From: Micropterus salmoides
Taxonomy: Eukaryota; Chordata; Actinopteri; Centrarchiformes; Centrarchidae
Length of the DNA: 64,000 nt
Reading direction: 5' to 3'
NCBI RefSeq assembly: GCF_014851395.1
Contig: NW_024041150.1
Span: 31,312,305 to 31,376,304, forward strand
Positions 1 to 13,029 of the stretch are shown one piece after another. Numbering within the stretch: the stretch's first letter is position 1; each line of letters begins with the position of its first letter. The position numbers and the translations under genes are program-made. The notes under the pieces were generated by a model. The model was not told the DNA's origin. It saw only the letters and a program-made list of their open reading frames with translations, and made no database searches.

Positions 1-1062
1 GCGCCTTCAACATGAATACAACACACAAAATACCCATAGTACACATATGCAAATAATGTAAACATCATTAACTTGTCAGTGCAGTACAAAACTTTTTCAA
101 AAGCGTGACTTTTTGTAGAGCAGCTGTCTGTATCTACGGCCAGGTGGGAGAAGGGTGAAGCATGAGTTGAGAGGGTGGCTGGGATTTTGTACTATGGTAG
201 TTTCTCTGCGAGCAGGGCAGGATTAATGAGGGCTGGCAGGTTGGGAGTGTGAAGACCTATTATTGTCTAAGACCTATTAATATCAGTACAAACAGTGGTT
301 AACTATGAAATATCTTTTTGTAGCCCATGAAAATGTCTTTCAGTAAAATATAAATAATATAACACATCGGGCTGAGCCAATAACAAAAACACCGGTACAA
401 TATAAGGCAACAATTCTGGCATATTTTGTTTCTGTCTGGAGACATTTAATGTTCTGATTTTACAGGTACTGCCATAATTTCTGTTATTTTCCGTCAATCT
501 TATAAGATACTGCTACTATTAAAGGCATTATGTATCAGGAGAGGGTGCGACAATAAATAAACCCCCAATAGAATAACACATAATTTAATTGTTCATTATA
601 CCTTATATAAGCCTAACGAAATAATTAGAATTAGTGTCTAGTGTCTACACCACAAAATTCACAAAAAATAGAATTAAAAAAATCGAGTGTCTTTTGTTTG
701 AGTTTAATTGAATTTTTGTATTTTATTTTTTATCATCACCTAATAACAATACAGATATCTATTTATTAATTTTCACATTATTTCATTTATACATTTATTT
801 TCAAAGCAAGCAAGAAAAAGTCCTGTAGACTCACAAAGCTGTGGGCGCACAGCTATTGAAGGATTATTGTATTTATTTGTCTTGTCCTGTTACTGTGTCC
901 ACCTTTTGTTAAAAATACTGAACATTGCACACAATTAAGGTTTTTAAGAAATCATGTTATTATAAAACTGTGAAATCTACTGCAGAGATACAATATTGTG
1001 CTTCCACCTCTGCACAAATAATAAACGATATATTAAAATTAAACAACAGCATCATAACTCAC
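1..1062. other. AT-rich spacer, no gene seen
   Basis: I see only AT-rich sequence with short, unconvincing open frames on both strands. There is no recognisable protein motif, RNA or repeat end. Confidence 0.5.
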
Positions 1063-1348
1063 ATCTTCTGAGTCCTCGCAGCAGCTTCACTCTGGTGTCT
1101 CTCCTCGTGTGCTGATGAAGACAACTGTCCAATATTGACCAGGGAGGTGCTCTCTTGTAGCCACCTAATGTCAGCATTTGAATATTGTAAAAACACTAAG
1201 CTGTCTTTCATAGTCAGGACAGGATCTACTCTACTGATGGCCAGAAAATAATTTACATAATATAAATTTACATCATGAGGAAACAAAAACACTCTTCCCT
1301 GTTGACTGTCCAACAAACAGAAAGAAAGGTCTCGTTCCAAAACATCCA
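1063..1348 (-). CDS. possible internal exon of an unrecognised gene
   Basis: A minus-strand open stretch of about 95 codons is bounded by a plausible acceptor (ctgcttgttag before TGGATG) and a good donor (AGAT then GTGAGT). The entry phase (1) and exit phase (2) agree with the exon length of 286 bases. The peptide is mixed hydrophobic/polar (for example GRVFLFPHDVNLYYVN and ADIRWLQESTS) and does not look like low-complexity noise. I do not recognise the family, and no neighbouring exon was found in the window on either side. It could be one exon of a gene running off the left edge, or a chance open frame. Confidence 0.3.
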
Positions 1349-1399
1349 CTAACAAGCAGAATAAATTTAAATCATGTTTTCTGCTCTGAATATACATAT

Positions 1400-4248
1400 T
1401 TCTGCATTGTCAAAAGTTACATTTATTCAATTTATTTTAATTTCTTGTATTCATACTCAAAAACATTGTAAACAATTGACTCATTTAAAGTTTATTTATC
1501 TTTTGATTAAAGCAAAACAGTTTTCCAGTTAAAGTCCATTTATTTGACAATGAATGGGTGTTTGGCTTCGGGTGTTCAGTATATTTGTACAAGTTTGATC
1601 CAAAGTACTAGACGTCTAAATGGCTCAGTAACTGTTCACATTGTTATTGTAAATTCTGCAATGTTTTATTGTGATTATTTGTATTATCTATGTAAATTTT
1701 ACACATTTCCTAGTTTGCTAATAATAGCATGTTCACTTACATTTGTGTTTAAATACAAGGTTCATGGTGTCAAATTCAGCTTAATAAATAATATACTATC
1801 TACAGATACAGAACAAAGAAAACACCTTAACCAAGTAGTTTCTTCCAAACTCTTACTCTGATCTTTCCCCAGTTTAACTAACTACACTTGATTGTTAACT
1901 AAACCAAAGAACCGTCAGCATATGAATCATTTTTCTAACACATATGGATATTCAAAGGTGACACAACAAACAACTTATTTTGTCATTTTGTTTCGTGGAG
2001 TAGGACACATTGTTCAACATATCAGGTGGCTGCTTCTTCACACAGCTAAAATACAGGTTCTGGTTATCAGATCTCCTAATGTTTTAAGTGTGTACACTCT
2101 CTATATTATTTTCTGAGACACAGCGTTTCAAAGTGCAGGTAACACTGTGTGTGTGTGCAGAGAATAAGTTTGTATTTTTTGTTCTCCTCTCAGACAGTAT
2201 ATTTAATGTTTACAAGTCTAGACAAAACTAGAAGAAGAGTTGTGTTATGTACAAACTGGCTAACCAAACCAAACAAACTGGTTAATCTCTTATTAAAATG
2301 CAGAACCACTTTACATCAATAATATTATCAGTCCTCCACTGAGGAAAATGTTATTGAGCAGCGGATAAGTGCCCATGCACTTTATTTGTTGGGACGTGTC
2401 TAGGATTAAAAGACGGGGGGGGCCCAGGGTATGCGTAACTTACACTTGCGAAATCTTTGCACTCACATCTTTTGTTACTGTATTAGAACTACACTTATGT
2501 CAACAACCAGTGAAGAAGCCACGATGTCAACAAATAAAAAGCAACAAAAAAAACTATGTTCTTCCATTTCTCCTCTGTTGAAGTTACTGTAATGTTACAT
2601 GGGGTTTGGAAGCACAAAAAAAGTGGGTGCGTCCTTCTCCAAGATTTTTATACATATATCCTCAACATATATCAAGAGAACAAGATTTGAGGTCTTTAAC
2701 ACTATTTAATAGAAATTCTCATTGATGCTATTTTAAAGCTGCTATGTTCAATGTTTTGCTCTAAACTGCATTTCGTTATTCGTATTTTGTATACAATGAC
2801 AGTAGAGTCTCTATCATCAATCCAATGAAATCTGTTAGTTGACAATTTTGAGCATTAAACACTTAATTTCCTGGATTCCGGTAAATTTTCTGCACCAATT
2901 CTGTCTTTCCTGCATCAAATTTTGTTGGAAATGTTTTTATTTATGCAAAGGTCCTGTCCGTTTTTGAATTAGATTTGGCACTGGTACCACAGCTAACTTC
3001 TCTCATTGACCAGGATTCAAAGAGCTGCTAACTATGGTTGATTAATGTTAACATTACTGTAGCTAGCTAGCCTAGCAAAAATGTATGTATGTGAGCACAA
3101 AGACACTCCTGAGCAGCAGGTATGCTAAAATGCTTTCTTTACCTTGCTGTGTCGCTGCAGTGCAGCAGGCGCGAGCAGTGAAAATAAGGAATGGAGTTTA
3201 ACCTATGTGGACTCTAAATGAGCCGAGTGGGAAGGATTTGAGGGCGACATCTACATATTTAATTTTTATAGCCAATGAATGCAGAAAGCTAAGTTGGTCA
3301 GAATATAGAAAATATAGTAAATGTAAATATAAATTAATTTAGTTTAGGCTTTGCCTTGGTGAGTTTGTTTTAAGAAAACAAAACAGCCCACATTTCCTTA
3401 AACCTGTAACTTAGACCACTACTGACCTGTAGACTACTGACCTCAGCTGCCCTGCTGATCTCCTGCTTCTCTCTCTGCTAAATATCTTCAATATCCATCT
3501 GTCTTATGTTGCTCATGTGTGTCTTTAACGTCATATATTAGGCTTGTTTTCTGTGTGGACCATACGTAAATTCTGAGTTTCCACACAGGCATATTAAGTG
3601 GCGGACCAAATCTCTGCCTTGCAGCGCTACACAAGCAGCACCCTTTAGCCCAGCCTCTCGCTAATAGTGACTTAAGCATTACGACCAGAGCAGAGAAGCC
3701 AGATCTTTAAGACCCTCCTTTATTGTTAACGTGTTCTGTTTGGGAACACTTAGGTTTCCTACAACAACGGACAAGTCGATAAGACGAAAGCAGTGGGCCG
3801 ACATTTGTCAGTAGTGATCGGGTATGTTTCTATATTTATGGTATCACACGAAGGAGAACGTCACTGCAACAAGGGAAAAAACAAAAACGAGCACAGTGCA
3901 AACACCTTTCGGCATTTAAACAGACTTTAGACTTTGGAAAAGTTTTTTTTTATCTGATTAGGCCTTCAAGCTGGGATTGATAATGCTCATTGACAGAATA
4001 AAAGAATAAGAAGAATGCTGCACTGTAATCCATATTATTATATTTTTATTATATTTTATTAGCTATACGTGGTATTGTTTTGAGAATAGTTTATTTAGTG
4101 GAGCAGTATTTTATTTCTTATTCTTTTTTATTTTATATAATTTATTTATTCTGTGTAATTTGGAAGTTTGTTTTAAAAATTTCAAACTAATTTGGATGTT
4201 TTCAAAAGCTCATAATAAACCAGCAGCAATTTAATGTTTTTTTCCCTT
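1400..4248. other. spacer without recognisable gene
   Basis: AT-rich sequence with only short open frames that carry no motif. I see no splice-bounded exon or RNA gene here. Confidence 0.45.
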
Positions 4249-4328
4249 ACTGTACCGAAAATAAACCGAACTGTGACTTCAAAACCGGGGTACATACCGA
4301 ACCGAGATTTTGTGTACTGTTACACCCC

Positions 4329-4330
<2 letters not shown>
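4249..4330. repeat. interspersed repeat end (accgaacc ... gttacacccct)
   Basis: The stretch with repeated accgaac words ending in tactgttacacccct resembles the end of a common fish MITE-type repeat. It directly abuts the GT microsatellite. The family is assigned from general resemblance only, and the other end was not located. Confidence 0.3.
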
Positions 4331-4373
<43 letters not shown>

Positions 4374-4380
4374 CACGCGT
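4331..4380. repeat. (TG)n microsatellite with CG/CA tail
   Basis: About 18 TG units are followed by an alternating purine-pyrimidine run (gcgcgcacacgcgtg). This is a classic dinucleotide microsatellite with Z-DNA-prone character. Confidence 0.9.
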
Positions 4381-5268
4381 GTCTCTCTCTCTGTGTAGTA
4401 ACGTTGCTCTGCAGCTCAGCAAAGCAGTGATGAAAGGCAGCCTCCTCCAGGGTCCTAGAGCCAGACCACATAAGGAATTTAAACTATGGAGCAGAGGAAA
4501 CAACCAGAAGGATTATTATAAGCCAATAAATACAAATTATATTTGTATTATTCTATTGTATCTATCATTATTCTTGCTTCTCTTTGTTGAGTACTGCACT
4601 ATAAAAAAAGGAAAAAGAAAAAAAGATCTAAATCTAATGATTATTTCTCTTATTATATTTGGCGTGGCTTAGGACCATGTTAGGGTGGCTTCAGCCCCCC
4701 TAAAATAGGCCTAATGACGTCCATGGTGGGACTTTCGGATAATTTATCACCATTAATTAACCACCACAAAGAATATTTTATCGTTTTTAAATAACTGGCT
4801 ACTTTAAATAGACCTGCGTGGAATCGCAACGTGCATACAGTTGTCGGCAGCACGGCATGCACGCAAAACTGCACAAGACCTGTGAATGACAGGCGAGAGA
4901 GAGAGAGAGAGGTCTTCAAAAAGCCTCAGTTTAGCTGGTAATTTACAGTGTAAGTTGAATGAATAGAGACTGCAGCTCTGCAGCTTCTCAAGATTAAAGC
5001 GGAGCTACCCGTGTAAACCCCCTCCTTCCCGGCTCACAATCACGGCGCACAAAAACACACATGATTCGACTATAGGCAGGACTTCATGATTCATGATGTA
5101 AATCCTTAGTCGGGGACAGCCCTAAAGTTCACCAAGCGATCCCTTTTATATTGTCACATCGTTTTTACATTGTATTTTTATAAACATATGTTTTATAGCT
5201 GCTTTAAAATAAAATGGTCATCCCCACTGATGTCATGCGGCAGTCCATCTCAAGGATGCGCTCAGATA

Positions 5269-6749
5269 CAGTGGGTACGGAAAGTATTCAGACCCCTTTA
5301 AATTTTTCACTCTTTGTTTCATTGCAGCCATTTTCCAAAAATCATAAAAGTTCATTTTATTTCTCAGTAATGTACACTCAGCACCCCATCTTGACAGAAA
5401 AAAACAGAAATGTAGAAATTTTTGCAAATTTATTAAAAAAGAAAAACTGAAATATCACATGGTCATAAGTATTCAGACCCTTTGCCGTGACACTCATATT
5501 TAACTCAGGTGCTGTCTATTTCTTCTGATCATCCTTGAGATGGTTCTACACCTTCATTTGAGTCCAGCTGTGTTTGATTATACTGATTGGACTTGATTAG
5601 GAAAGCCACACACCTGTCTATATAAGACCTTACACCTCAAATGGAAGACGTTTGGGACGACCAGAACCCTTCCTAGAGCTGGCCGTCCGGCCAAACTGAG
5701 CTATCGGGGGAGAAGAGCCTTGGTGAGGGAGGTAAAGAAGAACCCAAAGGTCACTGTGGCTGAGCTCCAGAGATGCAGTCGGGAGATGGGAGAAAGTTGT
5801 AGTAAGTCAACCATCACTGCAGCAATCCACCAGTCGGGGCTTTATGGCAGAGTGGCCCGACGGAAGCCTCTCCTCAGTGCAAGACACATGAAAGCCCGCA
5901 TGGAGTTTGCTAAAAAACACCTGAAGGACTCCAAGATGGTGATAAATAAGATCCTCTGGTCTGATGAGACCAAGATAGAACTTTTTGGCCTTAATTCTAA
6001 GCGGTATGTGTGGAGAAAACCAGGCACTGCTCATCACCTGTCCAATACAGTCTCAACAGTGAAGCATGGTGGTGGCAGCATCATGCTGTGGGGGTGTTTT
6101 TCAGCTGCAGGGACAGGACGACTGGTTGCAATCGAGGGAAAGATGAATGCGGCCAAGTACAGGGATATCCTGGACGAAAACCTTTTCCAGAGTGCTCTGG
6201 ACCTCAGACTGGGCCGAAGGTTTACCTTCCAACAAGACAATGACCCTAAGCACACCACTAAAATAACGAAGGAGTGGCTTCACAACAACTCCGTGGCTGT
6301 TCTTGAATGGCCCAGCCAGAGCCCTGACTTGAACCCAATTGAGCATCTCTGGAGAGACCTGAAAATGGCTGTCCACCAACGTTTACCATCCAACCTGACA
6401 GAACTGGAGAGGATCTGCAAGGAGGAATGGCAGAGGATACCCAAATCCAGATGTGAAAAACTTGTTGCATCTTTCCCAAAACGGCTCATGGCTGTATTAG
6501 ATCAAAAGGGTGCTTCTACTAAATACTGAGCAAAGGGTCTGAATACTTATGACCATGTGATATTTCAGTTTTTCTTTTTTAATAAATTTGCAGAAATTTC
6601 TACATTTCTGTTTTTTTTTTCTGTCAAGATGGGGTGCTGAGTGTACATTACTGAGAAATAAAATGAACTTTTTTGATTTTTGGAAAATGGCTGCAATGAA
6701 ACAAAGAGTGAAAAATTTAAAGGGGTCTGAATACTTTCCGTACCCACTG
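5269..6749 (+). mobile_element. Tc1/mariner-like transposon, family 1, with long terminal inverted repeats
   Basis: The element starts cagtgggtacggaaagtatt and ends with its exact inverse complement. It is flanked on both sides by TA (5267-5268 and 6750-6751), the Tc1 target duplication. The inverted repeats are long: left about 5269-5485, right about 6530-6749. They differ by only a few bases, so the copy is fairly young or recently mobile. Between them lies one transposase reading frame on the plus strand. The segment between the left repeat and the frame is short, and the part that should encode the start of the transposase is missing. The copy is therefore probably non-autonomous but might be mobilised in trans. 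Confidence 0.95.
5642..6529 (+). pseudogene. Tc1-like transposase, N-terminus deleted, DDE domain open
   Basis: The frame is open from about 5642 (W-K-T-F-G) to the TGA at 6527-6529. No ATG start precedes it; the first start-like codon is a TTG at 5720. It contains a GRP hook-like motif (AGRPAKLSYRGRR), the second helix-turn-helix (ELQRCSREMGES...), and the DDE catalytic domain: first D in [12 protein letters not shown], second D in FQQDNDPKH, and E in [11 protein letters not shown], the Tc1-type D-D-34E layout. It ends KGASTKY. Tc1 transposases are about 340 residues long. Here the first paired-type DNA-binding helices and the start codon are gone, apparently removed by one internal deletion near 5638. 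The catalytic part has no stop or frameshift. Normal protein production is doubtful. Confidence 0.9.
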
Positions 6750-6751
6750 TA

Positions 6752-9101
6752 TATGAGGGTGATGTATTGGCTTTATTGCTTCAGGTACTGTTGGGTCAGA
6801 TGTGCGACCAGGCCGGGCCAGTTAAGCCTGGTCCCCACCTTCACCAGTTTTATAAACTTTGTCAAAAAATACTCCATTAGCTTTCTACTATAGTCAATAA
6901 GTTTGTAGTCAAAAACTTCTCTGGAGACGGTCAAGAGTCGGTGCAAAAAGAGTTTATTCCAAAACAGGACACATAAACCCAACAACACCCCTGCAGGTCG
7001 GAGGATGAAGTCAACCCAATGGTCTGCAGACAGCCTTATATATCCCCCTCTGGGCTGGTTTCCCCTTCCTTTCCTCATGATGAACTTCTTTTCCTCTGCA
7101 GTTCTGCTGTTTACATGTGTTATTTTACCAATTAACAATGGTCTCCAGCTGTCATTCTTTACTGTATTGTTGACTTTCTATGTTTTTATACTACTGGATA
7201 AGAAGTTCACCATTTACATTTCAACTTCAGTCTCACCATATTTTTTAAAGGTTACACATGTTTAATTTGACAAACAATTATATTTTTTAAACAATTAATA
7301 TGAGTAAAGTTGCATTTTTCATTAATGCTTGGTTCCAGCAATCTTGATGTTATGCTGTTTTCCGCTTTCTGCTTATCTCTCTGTCGTGAAAATGCACATC
7401 CACGTTAAGCAAAAATTCCTTCAGCTAGTTCACTCAAAGTTCACATGGTGTTATAAGCATCAGAGGTTGGAAGTTGACAGTCTCATATTGAAGGGGTAAA
7501 TTCTCCTAACAGGGACTTTGAGTTAGACAATACACACACAATTCCTGTGATTACGGTGAAATTTATTAACTAACAAAGGGTGAGTATAAATGCGGTTAAA
7601 TACAAATCAAAGAAATAAACAGTGGCTAAACAATGAGAATGTGGAGGTCTATTGTGGGGAGAATTTGACTCATATGGCAGCTAATGAACGCAATTAGATG
7701 ATAACTTTGTTAAATTTGTCTAGGAGTTTTAAGGATGTTGTAATCAAATATCTTCCCACAATCAAACCTTAATTGTCAAATGGTTATACCATTCTTAGTT
7801 TTAAGCATTTGATAAAAGGGAAAACAATTGTCAGTAGTTCAACCTTAAGGTTAGCATTTCCTAGGAATCACATCAGATGAGAGGAACTTAACTAGCTTCC
7901 TGTATAATATTGGTTGTTACAGTTCTTATTTAGAGAATATAAGCAAGATACACGAATGGCATCAGATTATGAACAGGTAAATACAGAGTGACATTTATAC
8001 ATAAAATGGCATTTCAGAACGATGGCATGCAATACTCATATTGTCCACTTGGGGGAGCTCTGGTTACATGAGGAGTAGATATTCAACTTTGAGCTTCTTT
8101 ACTTGACCTAAGAACTGGGGAGTTTAGTTATTTAATATTAAATTTGAGCTGGAAAATTAATCGAGTACTATGGGATGACATTTCTTTATCATATCATTTC
8201 TAAAGGAAGTGTCAGAAAGTGTTGGGAACAAAGCATTGGTTACAACATAAAATGAAGAAATGAAAATTAAAACACTGTAAAATTAACTTATTTAGATTAT
8301 TTTTAACAACAAATATGAACAACAACAAGGTAACATAAACTACTACTAAATGAAGGGGAGAGAATTAAGTAACTTAAAGATTATTTAATTAAACAAGGTA
8401 ATACTTTGAGGAGACAGTACTCAGTGTTTACACAAAGGAATTCAGGGCTGTCCTCCTCTGGTGTCCTGGAGTTTCTCACGTCTGGACGTGAAGAGGAGAA
8501 TATCCTTTGATGTGAGATAATTAAACAAAGAGGGACGTCAATTGCCATGGTTACGTGTGTGGGGGGCAGTTTAGTGTTTCCTGCCCTCTCTCAAAAAGAG
8601 TTCTGATAGGCTGTTCAGGAGAAAGCTAATTTCAGTCAGTCAGGCACCGAGCCTTATCTGTCTGCTGCCAAAGGTGGCCAGTTTTACGATCGAACTGCCC
8701 AGAAACAGCACTTAAGGAAAGCAAACCTTTCACTTCCTCCTTTGGTCGCTTCAGCTGTCTGTTGACGGTTGATATCTCAAACCCCCTCCTCTTTCTCCCT
8801 GGGGGAGAGAGAAGGAATTTGAAGTCTTCCAAATTTATTTGATATAAAATGCACAAATCCACACATCTCACATGCACATGAGTCATACATACTGACTTGA
8901 ACACGGGTTGAGACCGGCCTATTATGTTTCCTTTCTTTTATTTTGGAACCTCAGTTCTGCTAACTTAGAATTCATGGCCTGGCCCAGTTGCCCAACAGTT
9001 GCTTCTCATGGCGTTTTATGACGGCATCTACAAAAGAACACCAGAGAAAGAATAAGAAAAAGAGAAAAAACTGTTGTGGTGGCAGCCCGGCTGATGGTGA
9101 G
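6752..9101. other. spacer without recognisable gene
   Basis: No exon with a known motif is visible. The sequence around 6900-7150 and 8400-8900 is less AT-rich and looks repeat-derived, with possible retroelement non-coding sequence, but I could not place ends. Confidence 0.4.
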
Positions 9102-9651
9102 TGTCCTGGTTGTTTCTCCTTTTTTATCAGTTATTCTGCCTTTTCCTTGGTTTTCTGTTCCCTGCCTGCCTCCCTGTGTTTTCTCCCGTGTGTGCTCTCT
9201 CTCCCTCTGCTCCTGAGCCCAGCCAACTACCTGCACCTGCACCTCATCAGCCACCTCGTCAGCCTGCCACGCCTGCCAGTAATCACCTCATGCCTGCCTG
9301 CATTTCAACCCCGGTTCTCCACACCATCCTCGCTTGATCGTCGTTGCTCCTTACCCGGTACACTCACCCTCGTCCTCCCTTCAGTCAGCTGGGCTCATCC
9401 ACCGGCCCTCTCCTCCTCAGACTTCCCTCACGGCGTCCTCCCTGTTCTCCCACCACTCCTCACTTCCTCAGCCCCAGTGTTCCCCGGCTCTCTGGCCCCC
9501 TGTCTCCTTGGATCATCGTGTCTGTGCTTCCCCGACATCCACCTCTTCCTCCACTCCAGTCCCTCTACCCCTTTCTCCCTCAATAAACCTCCTTCCCTCC
9601 AAACGTTGCATTTGGGTCCTCTCTGTCCCCACACCACACAACCTCGTAACA
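9102..9651 (+). mobile_element. probable solo LTR of a Gypsy-type retroelement
   Basis: This is a C-rich, about 550-base block beginning TGTCCTGG and ending in CA (cctcgtaaca). It has a polyadenylation-type motif (caataaacc, about 9580) followed by gcatttgggtcct, a composition typical of fish Gypsy LTRs. Long C-rich open frames inside it are by-products of base composition. I could not identify a clear target-site duplication or internal retroviral genes, so the call is solo LTR or LTR fragment. Confidence 0.5.
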
Positions 9652-9659
9652 AAAACATT

Positions 9660-10896
9660 TGGATTATTCAGAAGTTAGTTGATGTTGTTCTGATTAAGTT
9701 ATTTTGTACCTACAGAAATTGTCTCCTTTTTAAAGATCTGTCAATACACATTTAATTAGTGACAGGATAACAGTGTTTATGTGACAGGCTCATCACAGAA
9801 GGTTTGGGGTAAGTGAAGTAATAGAAGCATTTACAAATCTAACCCCTTTCCAATTGCAAGAAGATTATACTGTGACATTGTGAAATGGGAAGATGTCACT
9901 CTGTGTGAGATGGGGCACGTGCGTGTATGTAACAATGAAACAACGCTACCTTTAGGCATATGTCAAAACAGACAACACCACCAGTTAGTAAACTTACTAA
10001 TGATAGCTTTGACCTTTCCTGGATCCAGGGCATCTCTTGCCTCTTTTCCAGATGTGGCCTTGGATTTTCCTCCTAAATATTAAAAATAGCAATAATTTTA
10101 GGAGTATTTCAGTATTTCAGATGTGTTAGTACATTATCCTTAGTATCTGTAAATACCTCTGAGGTTCCTTCGAAGAAGTGTGTCCATGTCAAAGACACCT
10201 AGAAGGAGACATTTGACCATAGCAGTAGACGCATTAGCATATGAAGTGTGAAGTGAGCGGAGCAGATGAAAAGATTAGCAGTACGTTGTCAGTTTGGCAG
10301 TAAATATATGGTGTAGGTCACAGTGTGTCAGTTAAATGCTTCAGCTTGCTTGCTTCAGTCTGTTGTTTCCCAGCTACTGGTAAATGAAGGCGGTTAGCGC
10401 TAGCAAACATCTCCCCTTCTTCCAGGGTTTCTGCAGGTTTTAAGACTTTTTAAGACCATTCCTAGACCTATATCACAACATCAAAAAAAGAAAACGTGCA
10501 AAGAAAATGCAGTAACAAAATTACTTGCAAAGTAAATAAATGTACTGTATTGTAATGTAACAGTACTGAACACAGTAGGGCGATTGCTTCTATTTCATAT
10601 CGTCTGATCATGACTACTTGAGATCACTGATTGTCCATCTGATCACCAGGGGGGCGGGGTAGCAGCAAGCAAGTCAGTGAAATGCCAGCATGGAAGAAAA
10701 AGGCTTATTAGCTTTAAGGGAAACATCTGTAAATGCACAGTACAGTGTTTAGCACATAAACACCGTGTAACTGTGGCGCCGCGTAGGGCTGCACGATTTG
10801 GAGAAAAAGTCATGTTGTGGACAATATTTCTATTTGCGATTCGATTATAATGGAGCACATGGTACTATGAGTCTACTTGCTTAATTATTAAGAAAA
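9660..10896. other. spacer with repeat fragments
   Basis: Around 10430-10490 is a repeat-like piece (gggtttctgcaggttttaagac), and around 10783-10852 is a piece (ggctgcacgatttggagaaaaagtca) that recurs near 33086. No gene is seen. Confidence 0.4.
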
Positions 10897-13027
10897 ATGT
10901 ACAAAATACTGACTTTGCACTGCCACAACACTTTTTTACACAACACATGTACGGGTCTTCAGCCCAGCAGTTCAGGTGATGCTGAACGAAGGAAGCAGCA
11001 TGAATTACTGATGTTGGCATTAAAGTTAAAACATACACTCAAACTGATGCAGCTATTAAAGACATGCTTAAGGTCATTAATGCAGTTAATGAAAAAACAT
11101 GTTGTGTCCACATCCAAGTACTGTTTCTACAAATCCTTCGGTGAAGTCAGAAACCATTTTCAGCTTCATCCAGTTTGTAGACAGTGCTCTATTGTGATGC
11201 AGTCTGATGAGAAATTTCAAAATGTAATAACTGTGTGGAGAAACATGACTTGTACAAATACATGAGAGGTGGAAACTTTTTTATTGAACTGCCCCTGGAA
11301 GCCCAACTCAGAAACATGATAGAAAATGATGAAATTTGTGCACACATTGTAGCACCTGCACCAAAGACTTCTGTCTGTGACATCTACGATGGGCAGTTGT
11401 ACAAGGAAGCTTTAAACAGTAAATGCCAGAGTAGTGTGAGCCACCTATCACTAACTTTTAGCTGCGATGGAAAGCCACTCTATAGTTCATCAAAGTGTAG
11501 TATTTGGCCCTTGCTTTCTATCATTAATGAACTTGACCCAGCAGTAAGATCAAAACATGTCATGCTTGCCGCCTTGTGGGTCGGTGATAAAAAGCCAAAC
11601 ATGAATATGTTTCTTGAACCTTTTGTGAAAGAATGTGTTCACTTGCAACAGGCTGGCTTCAAATGGTCTGTTGGACATGTAAAACACACAACTAAAGTGT
11701 TTCCTTTGGTGCTAGTCAGTTAATCTGTTGCCAGGCCACTTCTACAAAATTTCAAGCAGTTCTCTGGGGAATTTGGTTGTTCATTCTGTGTACAGAGAGG
11801 AGTCATGGTACAAGAAGGAAAAGGGCAAACAAGGGTTTAACCCTTCAAAACAACCATCAAGTTTGCTGAAAGAGCACTGGGGAAGTCCACTCCTGTAATG
11901 GGTGTTAAAGGACCCTCAGTACTGTCTTTGTTGCCAGACTTTCATATCATACATGGCTGTGTTGCAAGGTCCTACGCTAACCTGTGGTTCTGCAGTGAGA
12001 ACAGTGGAATGCCGTGGCATATTGGAAGGTCAGTCTCAAAAGTGGATGATGGACTTTGCAGTACACAGCTCATCCCTCGATCCATAACTGAAAGGCATTT
12101 CTGGAAAGCACATGATTGGTACATGTGGTTGTTCTTATACAGTGTACCTGTGTTAAAGGGCACACTCCCTGAAAGCTTCCTTGTCCACTGGCTAAACCTT
12201 ATCAAGGGTGTTGGTTTGCTCCGCTTGGAATCAATCACTTCACAAGAGATCAAAGAGGCTGAAAAACTGCTCAACACATTTGTACAAGAAGCAGAGGGAC
12301 TTTATGGTATTTGTAACATGACATTCAACATTCATCTTTGTCTGCATCTGGCGCAGAGTGTTAAAGATTTTGGGCCACTCTGGGCTCACTCTGCCTGTGT
12401 TTGAAAATTACAACAGACAACGGCTTGAGATGGTAAAAAGCACACAGGGTGTAGCTTTACAGATTTGCAAAACCTTTCTGCTAGAGAAGGCACTTCCAGT
12501 CTATGCTAAATCTTTGATGGGTAATGCCCACTTTGAGGTCAAAGACACATTTGACATTTTAACTACATCCAAGAAGTCAGTTCAAATGGTTGAACAGTTT
12601 GAAGGAGTCACTGCACTTGGCAGACCACAAAGGAAATTGGTAGAACGTAACAACTATCAGGCACTTGACGCTCTCGTTCCAATTACTATGATAGAGTAGT
12701 AGTTGATGGTGAAATAATACATGCTGAGAGTTATGCCAGGGAGACCAAGAGAAACTCTCACACTGTAATCCTTAAAGATGATGATTCTTGGTGAGAAAGT
12801 TTATCTTTGCAGATTTAGGAGTCGGAGGCATGTGCTATGCCATTGGTAACGTTTTTCAAAAGCAAAAGCACAGTTTAATCACATCCTTAGACAACCCATG
12901 CCATTTTGTTGCTTTTGATAAAACTGTTGGCCATCTGACAGCCATTCCTGCCAGTAATATTCCACAGAAAGGCTTATTTGTGTCTGTACCAACATTAAAG
13001 GTGAACTACATTTTCAGAAAAATATAG
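10897..13027 (+). pseudogene. CACTA/EnSpm-type (TNP2-like) transposase relic
   Basis: Plus-strand frames read as one broken transposase of the EnSpm/TNP2-like group common in fish. Successive pieces are: SKYCFYKSFGEVRNHFQLHP with a C-x2-C; FIELPLEAQLRNMIEND; VCDIYDGQLYKE; LTFSCDGKPLY; SIWPLLSIINELDP; LWVGDKKPNMNMFLEPFVKE; GEFGCSFCVQRG; ERHFWKAHDWYMWLFLYSVP; MTFNIHLCLHLAQSVKDFGP. The frame is damaged by a shift near 11240, in-frame stops at 11721-11723 and about 11838, a one-base shift near 12400 and a stop near 12699, with a last piece at 12788-13027. It cannot make a full protein. Terminal inverted repeats were not identified. Confidence 0.75.
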
Positions 13028-13029
13028 AA

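Noticed and set aside
4310..4672. Frames containing Cys-Val or Thr-His runs
   Set aside because: They are translations of the (TG)n microsatellite.
8988..9755. Long plus-strand open frame rich in Pro/Ser/Leu
   Set aside because: The composition comes from a C-rich LTR-like repeat, other frames are open too, and no domain or splice signal is present.
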